Of a stretch of DNA of 64,000 bases, positions 55,759-64,000 are shown piece after piece (positions within the stretch are counted from its first letter, which is position 1; every line of letters starts with the position of its first letter). The position numbers and the translations under genes are program-made. The notes under the pieces were generated by a model that made no database searches, was not told the origin of the DNA, and saw nothing but the letters and a program-made list of their open reading frames with translations. Source of the stretch: Aphelocoma coerulescens. Taxonomy: Eukaryota; Chordata; Aves; Passeriformes; Corvidae. Location: positions 1,659,001 to 1,723,000 of the forward strand of contig NW_027183960.1 of NCBI RefSeq assembly GCF_041296385.1. Direction: 5' to 3'.

Positions 55759-57616
55759 TTATAAATCATTTGGCTTGAGCAATAATTCTTTTTTCTTGGC
55801 TTCTAATGTCTGTTCGTTCTTTTCACAGATCAATTTGGCTTCTTCAAGAGGGTCTTTTATATCACTTTGTCTTTTTAATACCATAATTTTTTGTGCTGTT
55901 CCAGACATAGCCAACTTTGGGTCAGTAGGCATTGCCACAACTTGCATGCCTTGAACTATGCTGGTGATTAGCCGAATAAAGCAGGGGATCAAGCAAGGGA
56001 GAAATATTAGACTAGCTGTAGCACATAAGAGGAAGAAACCTAGATTCTTCCACCATTCTTTCCCCAATATGCCATCCCACCAGTTAGCAGACATCATTGA
56101 TTCCCATTTTTGGACTGGTACATGGGCTATTTTTCTGATTTGGTTGGCCATATCTAGAACGGCATCCCCATTGTCATCAATTTTTAAACAACAGTCCGAT
56201 GTATTGAACTTCCTGCACACACCGCCTTCTTCGGCCAGTAAATAGTCTAAAGCCAGCCTATTTTGATGTATTGCAGCTCTGGTTTGGCGTTGCTGGCTGA
56301 CTATTAATTCCATAGCCCCAGCTGTTTCATTGGTTATGATTTCTACAAGAGCTTGGAGTCTGATGATACGATTCAGCATGTAAATTGGGGTCTGATATCC
56401 CCAACTTCCATCTTGTGCTTAGGTAGCTGGCCCATCTGTTTCTAATATTCGTTCAGGGGGCCATTCCTCATCTTTCCATTTTTGGAATCCTCCAATTAAA
56501 TCTCTTTTCTTTCTTTTGAAGTCTTCATAGAGAGGTATACCTAATTGATCTCCCACTGGTTCTGGGAAAAGGAAAAACCCTGGTTGAATGATTCTTAGTG
56601 TACAACTCCCTTTCCAATGTGAAGGGAGTCTTGGGGATGCCCTTTTCCCACATATCCAAAAGAAGCCATCTGGTGCTTTCCAATAATCACCTTCTTGTTG
56701 ATTTATATTCTCCCCAAATTTGGCTATTTCTGGGATTCCAAAATAAGGATTTTTCCTCGTGTCATTACACTGAAAGAGTCCAACTTCATGATCATATACA
56801 CAGTCTTTTCCTTTTTTCTGGGCTCAATACCAAGTTGGTTTTTCTGGGACCCACCACCTTGAAGTTTTGTTACTCACTTTATAGCTTTTACAGGGAGTGT
56901 TTCCTACTTCATTAAGAAAGTTTATCCCAGTTCGCCAGAGGCATTCTTCCCCTATCACTGTTGAACTTAAAATCCACCCCTCAGGTCGGTTCCCCCCTCT
57001 TATATTTGTCCGGTTCCATTTAAGGAGTTCTACCGGGCCTACGCTGCTACCTTTCCGTGGCCATTCTTCTGTCATTAAAGCTCCTCCACAGACCCAACAG
57101 TTGGTTATGTTAAGTTCTTTACCTATCCTCTCCCCCAATTCCACAAACAGGTTTTTTCCTAACCTTGGGTTTTTTTCCTCTTTGTTGTTTGAGCTTTGCA
57201 TACAGGTCCTGGCATGGTGAGGTGAATATAGGGCGAGGTTGCTGTGCTGGCTTTGTATCTTTACTTACCACTTGCTCTTTTACCAAATCTTGGACTGTTC
57301 CCCTGGTGGCAGCTGTGGAGCAAATCTATTTTTCTCCTTTTGGACAATTGCTTCTTAGTCTGTTTCCACTTGTTCCTAAATTTTCTGTAATCCAATATTT
57401 TTCTCCCTTATGCATGCAAATACCCAATTTGGATGAGTCATAACAGTGACTGTTGATATGGGTATGAGTAATAAGAAAGAAGCCCCGGTGTCTTTCCATG
57501 TAGAGCTTTCGATAGCATTTGTAACATGGTCTTGCCGGTGTCCCAAAAGGGACCAGGAGAAGTGACAAAAGAAGGAATAACAGAGGTCCGGCATGGCTTA
57601 TGAGGTTGCAACCCAT
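55759..57616 (-). pseudogene. env: Gammaretroviral env, broken
   Basis: The frame starting at 57,616 has a signal peptide (PLLFLLLSLLLVPFGTPA) and a Cys-rich SU start, then a TAG at 57,326. After a frame change, SU continues from 57,201 with CWVCGG (CxxC). In the same frame come a KRKKR furin-type site (about 56,510) and TM with [21 protein letters not shown] at a seven-residue gap (CX7CC, about 56,200), an anchor ([15 protein letters not shown], about 56,010) and a long ~65-residue tail ending at 55,759. In-frame stops lie at 56,824 (TGA) and 56,419 (TAA). Apart from these the TM frame is open for 206 codons. Confidence 0.85.
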
Positions 57617-58193
57617 AGCAGGTGTATTGGATCTTCTCGGTGGCGAGTACAGTGGCCGACCCGGTCTTGCCCTCTATTTCCTTGTCACTTCCTTTGTAGC
57701 TTTTAGGCAAATTTCTTTTGGCACCTTTTTAACTGTAGTATCTTATCGTATCTTAGGTGTTTCCCATTCAACAGGCACTAGTAATTCCCATCTGCAGAGC
57801 AAAGTTATTGCTTTTGTTGCTTATGATTTTGTCTGGATAGGGGGTCGATTTTGTGCTTGACACCCTTTACAACTAGGGTGTCAACGGTGTGAAATGCCAA
57901 TTTCCCTCTAGATTAATTACTTATATTTGACGTGGTTGGCATGCCCCGTGTTAGAATGATTCAAACAGGGTATATGATGTGGCACTGATGGAAGTTGTGA
58001 TTCTCCCCCTTCTTAATACAAATCACAGGCTAGAATCAGAACATGAGAGTTCCCTGTTTGATCCAGTCCCAACCCTTCCTGTTTGAAGTGAGAATATTCT
58101 TCTCCACGATGTCCCAGAATTTGTCCAGGGGCCACTGATATAAATTTGGCTTTTACTTCTCAGTTAGGTGTGATTCTTTGCATATCCCTTGGA
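57617..58193 (-). other. pol-env intergenic region of provirus
   Basis: About 580 bp between the integrase stop and the env start. It should contain the env splice acceptor. A 90-codon frame (57,438-57,710) overlaps the env start. Nothing else is recognised. Confidence 0.5.
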
Positions 58194-61100
58194 TTATTTA
58201 GATTGTTCTAGTTCATTGCCACCTGGTCTCCGTTTAAGAATCAATTTGGTATCACCTGGTTTGGATATTACAGTCCACTCTTCAGGTTCTTTTACAGGTC
58301 CTTTGATTCTGCTGGCATGGATCTACCCTCGTTCCTTGGTCTGGATTGCGGCCTCAGTCATCAGCAGTACCTGAAAAGGACCCTCCCATTGTGGAGTCAA
58401 AGATTGTTCTTTCCATGTTTTTACTAGTACCCATTCCCCTGAATGGATATTATGAATTTTGAACTCCAAAGCTGTGGTTTGAGGGATCATTCCTTTCAGC
58501 CGCAAATTTTCAAGTGTTCTGGCAATTGCGGTGACATATTTTTTGACACTTACTTCTCCTACTTCATAAGTGGCTGTTTCATGTTGAGCAGTAAGGAAGG
58601 GTAATCCGAACATCATCTCATAAGGAGACACTCCCAGGTCTGACCTGGGCTGTGTTCGGCCTCTCAACAGAGCCAAAGGTAAGCATTTTACCCATGACAT
58701 TTGAGTTTCAATCATTAATTTTGTTAAAGTTTTTTTCAAAGTCTGGTTCACTCTTTCTACTTGGCCTGAACTTTGTGGGTGCCAGGGGGTATGTAATTCC
58801 CATTTTATTCCCAAGGCTTGAGTTATTTGTTGTAAGACTTTGGATGTAAAATGTGTTCTTCTATCTGAGTTTATTTTATTAACCATTCCATATCTGGGAA
58901 TAATTTGTTCCAGAAGGGTTTTGCATACTATGTTAGCTGTAGCTCTAGTAGCAGGAACTGCTTCTACCCAACAAGTTAGGTGGTCTGCTATTACTAATAG
59001 GAACTTCCATCTCTGTACTTGAGGAAGTTTAGTGAAATCTACTTGGATACTTTGGAATGGTCGCAGAGCTAACTCGTGGCCTCCTAATGTTGTTTTTCTC
59101 ATTATTTTCCTAGTCACTCTTTGGCAAGTTCTACAGTTCCCAGTTATTTGTTTTGCTACCCCAAAGATTCCAATACACCCATAATTTTTTAGAAAATGAT
59201 CACACAAGCTAGCTTGAGTACCCCAATGAGTTTTTTGATGCATATCTTCTAATATTCTCTTAGTGAGTGGCTTATTAAGTAACTGTCTCCCATCAGGAAG
59301 TTTCCGTTTTCCAGATTGATCTTGTTCTCCCCCTATCTTAAATAATTCTTTTTCTTCTTCTTTACTAAATTTGGGGATTTCCAATTCTCCCCTTTCTGGG
59401 GTCAGGATTAACAGAATTGGTTCAGTCCCATTTTCTGCTGCATCTTTGGCTTCTTGGTCTGCTAGGTTATTCCCTCTTATTTCTGGGGTCATCCCTTCTT
59501 GGTGTCCTTTGATATGCACTACGGCTATTTCTTCAGGCAATTTTAATGCTTCCAACACTTCTGAAATCAGGCCTTCATGTATCAGTTCTTTCCCCTTTGA
59601 ATTTAGTAAACCCCTTTCTTCCCAGATCTTTCCAAAGGTATGTACTTTGAATCAGTATAGACGGTCCCCTTTTTGTGTGCTAAATGCTCCAGTGCTCTCT
59701 TTAGAGCGTATAATTCACAAGACTGCGCCGACCAATTTGAAGGTAGTTTTCCTGTTTCGATGGCCTGCATATTTATCCCATCGACTAAGGCATATCTTGA
59801 CATTCTTTTTCCTTGCAAGCATCTGGATGAACCATCCACATATATTCTTTCCTCTTCTAAGAGGGCTTGTTCAGCTAGATCTTCTCGAACTTTTGTTTGG
59901 TATTGAGTAATTTCTAAGCAATCATGTGCCAGGTCATCTTTTGGTTCTCCATACAGGAATTGGGCCAGATTGAGGCTTTTGCTTGCTTCTATAGTTAGAT
60001 CATTACTGTCAATCAGAATTGCTTCATATTTTAATAGCCTGGAGTCTGTTAACCATTTTTCAGCTTTTTGATTTAGCACATTTCGGACCGCATGGGGTGT
60101 GTATACAATCAGTTTACTTCCAAAGGTGAGCTTACGGCTCTCCTCCACCAAAATAGCGGTAGCTGCTATGGCTTGAATGCATACTGGCCAGCCACGGCTT
60201 ACTGGGTCCAATAGTTTAGCTAAATAAGCTATTGGTCTTCTCACCCCTCCCCATTCCTGGACTAATACACCATGAGCTACTCCATTTTCTGCATTCACAT
60301 ATAAATGAAAGGGTTTTTCTAGTGAGGGTAAGCTTAGGGCTGGTACCGAGGCTAGTTTCAACTTCAGTTTTTCTAATTTATTATCATCATCATCTTTGGT
60401 CCATTGTATATTGTCTCCCCCTGTTAATTTTTCATATAAAAATTTTACTGCTTGTGTATATCTTTCAATCCATAATCTGCAATATCCCAGTAGCCCCAGC
60501 AGTCTCCTAACCTCCTTTTTTGAAGAGGGAGGAGGGAGGGATAAAATCCCTGTAATTGTTTCAGGACTTAGTTGTCAGCTACCTTTGCTTATCAGGTGGC
60601 CGAGATATTTTACTTCTGATTCCACAAACTGTAATTTCCTTTTTGATGCCTTTAGTCCCTTTTTCCCAAGAAAATTTAGAAGCTTTATGGTAGCTCCTTT
60701 AACTTTCATTTCATCTTCTCCTGATATTAGAAGGTCATCTCCATATTGGATAAATTGTATTCCTGGGGGAGTGGGGAAGGTTTGTAGTATTTCTCCCAAG
60801 GCTTGCCCAAATAAATTTGGGGCCTCACAATAGCCCTGTGGCAGTTTAGTCCACCTCAACTGGTTCTTTTTCCCTGTGTTTGGATCTTCCCATTCAAAGG
60901 CAAAAATATTTCGGCTTTCCTCTGCCAGTGGGCAGGCCCAAAAGGCATTTTTAAGATCTACCACACTAAACCACTGATGTTGAGGTGGAATTTTGCTTAA
61001 AAGAGTGCAGGGATTAGGAACCATAGGGTAGCAGGCCCGTGTTCTTTTGTTTACTTCTCTTAAATCTTGCACTAATTTATAATTTCCATCAGATTTCTTT

Positions 61101-61711
61101 ACTGGGAGAATAGGGCTATTATGAGGGGATTTACAAGGTTCTAGTGTCCCATCCTTTATTAATTCTTCTATCACTGGTTTTAAGCCTTTTCTCCCTTCTA
61201 AAGATATAGGGTACTGATGTACACAAATGGGACCTTCTTCTTTTTCAATTGTGACCCTTATGGGGTCAAGATCTAGTCCACCCCTATTCCCTTCCCTAGC
61301 CCAAACCTCTCTGTTAATTTTGCTTTCATCTTCTTGGCTAAGTTTAAACACTTTGGCCGTCATTTTCCCTTCTTCTGGTATGACTCCAATCCCCAGTTGG
61401 ATTTGTAAATCCCTTCCCAATAAATTGCTGCCAGCCTCAGGAGCTAACAAAGCATCCCCTATCCCTATTTTTGTTTCCCCTTCAATAACCACATCTTTAA
61501 TGACAGGGACCTTAAATCCTTCCCCCTTTGCTCCTGTTACTTTTACCATATCATTACTTACATCCCACCCTTTTGGAATATTCATCACACAAGTCTTTTC
61601 TGCCTCAGTGTCAACTATAAATTCCAATACTTCCTCTTCGGGGCCTACTTTTAAAGTTATCAAAGGCTCCAGATGGTATTTATCCCCCCAAAAATAGAGC
61701 CCATGATTTCC
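58194..61711 (-). pseudogene. pol: Gammaretroviral pol (protease, RT, RNase H, integrase), broken
   Basis: Pol is in frame with gag across a TAG. Protease (about 61,640-61,300) shows FIVDTEAEKT: the active-site Asp-Thr is kept but Gly is Glu. RT has VVDLKNAFWA (about 60,960) and QYGDDLLIS (about 60,735), Gly in the YxDD box. A TGA at 60,575 ends this frame; the same frame resumes through thumb, connection and RNase H (YVDGSS, CELYAL, YTDSKY). A single-base frameshift near 59,640 leads into LADQEAK and integrase: HHCC, QVDFTKL, NSDRRTHF and SSGQVERVN, all three catalytic acids kept. A TAG at 58,323 precedes the last 43 codons. Four breaks in ~3.5 kb suggest moderate age. Confidence 0.9.
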
Positions 61712-61714
61712 CTA
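61712..61714 (-). other. gag-pol boundary TAG, likely read-through type
   Basis: A TAG followed by GGA separates the end of nucleocapsid (RTEEK) from protease (GNHGLYFWGD) with no frame change. This is the gammaretroviral layout in which pol is made by stop-codon suppression. A downstream pseudoknot was not checked. Confidence 0.7.
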
Positions 61715-63598
61715 TTTTTCTTCTGTGCGTGTCTCTTGAAATCTTTTCAGATCCCTCCTCAGGTGGGGGCATTCTCTTTGATAATGCCCTTCTTCCTTGC
61801 AATAGAAACAGGCATCCCTGGGTTGTTCTTGGAATCTTGATTGTGCTGAGGTTTTATTTTTCTCTTTTCCACCATTTCTGAATCTGGAATGTTTAGGAGT
61901 GTTACCTGAGGGCTTTAGATTTTTTTTGGAAGGTACTCTCTCCCATAGTGGCTATCATGATCTTTGCTCCCACTTTGGCTTTTTCTTCATCCCTCCGGAC
62001 ATATATATCTTTTGAGCTTCCCTTACTAGGTCTTGTAATGGTTTCTCATACCAATCTTCTATTTTTTCCAATTTTTTTCTAATATCTGGCCAGGCATGAG
62101 TGACAAAGTGAACTCTTAGCAGGGCTTGCCCTGCTAGGGACTCCGGGTCTCTCCCAGAATATTGTTTCATATTCTTTCGGAGCCTCTCCAGCCACTCAGT
62201 CAGGGTTTCTTCCTTCCCTTGCTGCCCCTCAAAGGCCTTTCTGACATTTTGTCCTCAGAGTGCCCCCTCTTTTATTCCCTTGATTATCAAATTACAATAA
62301 TCATTCTTATGTCCCCTCCCAGCTTCATCATTTTGGTTCCAGTTAGGAGGTGTAATGGGCATTTTCTGATCCCCGGGTGGACCTTGTTGGTTTTCTTTTC
62401 CCCAAATTTTTATTCCAGCAATTCTAATCATTTCTCTTTCTTCTTGGGAGAATATTATTTTCATTATTGATTGCATTTCTTCCCAAGTGAAAATGTTGGG
62501 ACCTAAGAACTGGTCCAACATTTCAGCTGTACCTATGGGGTCTTCTAATAATCCTTTAATTTCTTTTTTGAAATTCCTAACCTCTGTAGAGGTTAGAGGA
62601 GCACTCACAAAGCCGCTTCCCCCTCCTCCCGTAGGTACTTCTCTTAACGGAAAGAAATGAATTTCTCGGCTTCCCTCTGTTTGTTTAGCAATGGAGGGCT
62701 TGTTGGGCTGCCTCGGAGCCTTAATGGCACCTCCTGTATTCTGGTATGGTGCTCCTTCGTTAAGAAGAGGGTTGATTTGGGAAGAAAGCACCGAACTCCC
62801 CTGGGGAGGAGGGGCAGATTCAAAGTCTGGCGCTGAAGCTGAATATTCTGTGGTGCAGAGGGTGGGGGTGGGGTATGGCAGTGAAGCCAGATATTCCGGA
62901 GCACAGGAGGCGGGCACCGGGGCTAAAGCCGGGTTTCTCAAGGCAGGAGAGGTAGGGGCTGAAGCCGGGACGTGTGACCTTTCCCTTGATGCAATTGAGG
63001 GTGCTGGGATTCCCGAGATATATGGGAAGGGTGGGATCCCCGGCATGGGCGGGGGCAGGGCTCCCCCCCAGCTCCATTGGGGCGGGAGGGCTGCCGGGGG
63101 AAAGGCCCCCGGTGCGGGCGGAGGGGGGGCTGGCGGGGGAAGCCCCGGAGCCAGGGGGAGGAGGGCAGCTTCTGGTGCTGGCGGCGGAGGCAATACTTCT
63201 AAAGGGTCTCAGCCTTTTTTCTCTTCTGTTTGCTTTTCCTCTGCGGTTTCTGATATTTTGAAGACTTTGGTTCCCAGAGGTTTTGTAATTCCTGTCCAGC
63301 AAGAAGCATATTCTCTCTCCTCAGGGTGAGATGGCTCTTTTGAATTTACAAATACATTTAGAGCCTGGCAAATCCATGCCTCATCAGACCCGTATTTTGG
63401 CCAGTACACATGATCAGATCTGATTTCCTTTTTTACCCACTCTTTCATGCAGAATTGAATCATTTTTACTTTCTCTTTTCCTTTTGTAGAAGGATCAGTT
63501 TCCCAGTTTGCGAGTTTGACCCCGAGGGGACTGTCTCGGGGTATATCCTCTGGCACCCTTTTATAATTTGAACTTAATTTACTAGGTTGTTGTCCCAT
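61712..63598 (-). pseudogene. gag: Gammaretroviral gag (MA, Pro-rich, CA, NC), broken
   Basis: It starts MGQQ (Gly2 for myristoylation). MA covers about 120 codons and ends in an in-frame TGA at 63,209. The same frame continues with a very Pro-rich region (PPPPAPEAALLPLAPG, about 63,190-62,880). CA includes FPLREVPTGGGGSGF, APLTSTEVRNFKKEIKGLL and FLGPNIFTWEEM. A second TGA lies at 62,255, with more CA to about 62,000, then a frameshift in an ATATAT run. NC has one zinc knuckle of the form CX2CX4HX4C (CFYCKEEGHYQREC, about 61,775), typical of gammaretroviruses. Both TGA codons may be CGA changed at a CpG. Confidence 0.9.
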
Positions 63599-64000
63599 TT
63601 TCCCAGGAGTTCTCTATTACTCAAAATACCAATTTATCCCCCCCTTTGAAATACTAATTCATTCCTTTAAAACACCAATCTTCACTGCTGTAAAATACTA
63701 CCCACCCTTTCACAGTACAAAAAACACCAAAAAATTTATTAGAGCCCACCTTCCCCAAAAACAAAGTTAACTTCGAATTACACAGTTTTTCATTCACACA
63801 TTCACTCTTTTTTAATATTTGTTCACTCACTCATTCCTACTCACAACAGAATAATAAGGTACCTCTTTCAAGTCACTTGTTAGTATCCACCCATGGGTAT
63901 GATATAATCCTTAGGATTCTGGGTGCTCTTGGATTTCCCTCAACCCAGCATTGCTAGCATCCAAACCCCAACCTCTCTTGGGGTACTTTTAGGCCCTGGG
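63599..64000 (-). other. 5' leader of gammaretroviral provirus
   Basis: At least 400 bp of non-coding leader upstream of gag on the minus strand. No LTR end, poly(A) signal or primer-binding site is visible, so the 5' LTR lies past the right edge of the window. Confidence 0.6.

Overview
The window looks like avian nuclear DNA, most likely from a songbird. The evidence is three CR1 LINE pieces with bird-type ends, alpharetrovirus-like and gammaretrovirus-like endogenous retroviruses (ERVs), several solo LTRs, and collinear exons of HYDIN, the ciliary central-pair gene. I found no intact host gene, tRNA or rRNA. Bases 27,184-30,430 hold nothing I recognise apart from one LTR. ERV load, a degraded gene fragment and a large palindrome together suggest a low-recombination chromosome such as W, or a germline-restricted chromosome. 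The sequence alone does not prove this.

Layout. (1) 1-4,348, plus strand: 3' part of an alpharetrovirus-like ERV (pol remnants, broken env surface region, a 336-codon ORF covering the end of SU and all of TM, 3' LTR). (2) 4,349-22,900: eight collinear HYDIN exons on the minus strand with introns kept. They carry four lesions: a missing exon, an in-frame TAG, a one-base frameshift and a damaged splice donor. Introns hold solo LTRs (5,530-6,225 and 11,547-12,242) and CR1 pieces. (3) 22,950-27,183: a composite retroelement. An alpharetrovirus-like env tail and LTR precede a long ORF that joins a non-gamma gag-like region in frame to gammaretroviral RNase H, followed by decayed integrase, an env membrane anchor and a class I LTR. 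(4) 29,089-29,699: a probable LTR. (5) 30,430-55,090: a palindrome with arms of about 14 and 10.5 kb and a spacer of about 0.1 kb centred near 44.48 kb. From outside in, each arm holds a CpG-island-like block, a deleted gammaretroviral ERV with two LTRs, low-complexity DNA, a block of unknown nature and a tandem unit of about 1.39 kb. (6) 55,108-64,000, minus strand: most of a gammaretrovirus-like provirus (3' LTR, env, pol, gag, leader). Its 5' LTR lies beyond the window.

The arms differ in informative ways. The left arm has two more 1,392-bp units. It also carries a 937-bp solo LTR with a 5-bp target duplication, where the right arm has the empty site. Divergence rises from centre to edge. 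The palindrome is therefore not a simple fold-back assembly copy, and it invites tests for arm-to-arm gene conversion and hairpin RNA. Both gammaretroviral relatives carry many stop codons at what look like tryptophan positions, which is worth testing as G-to-A editing.
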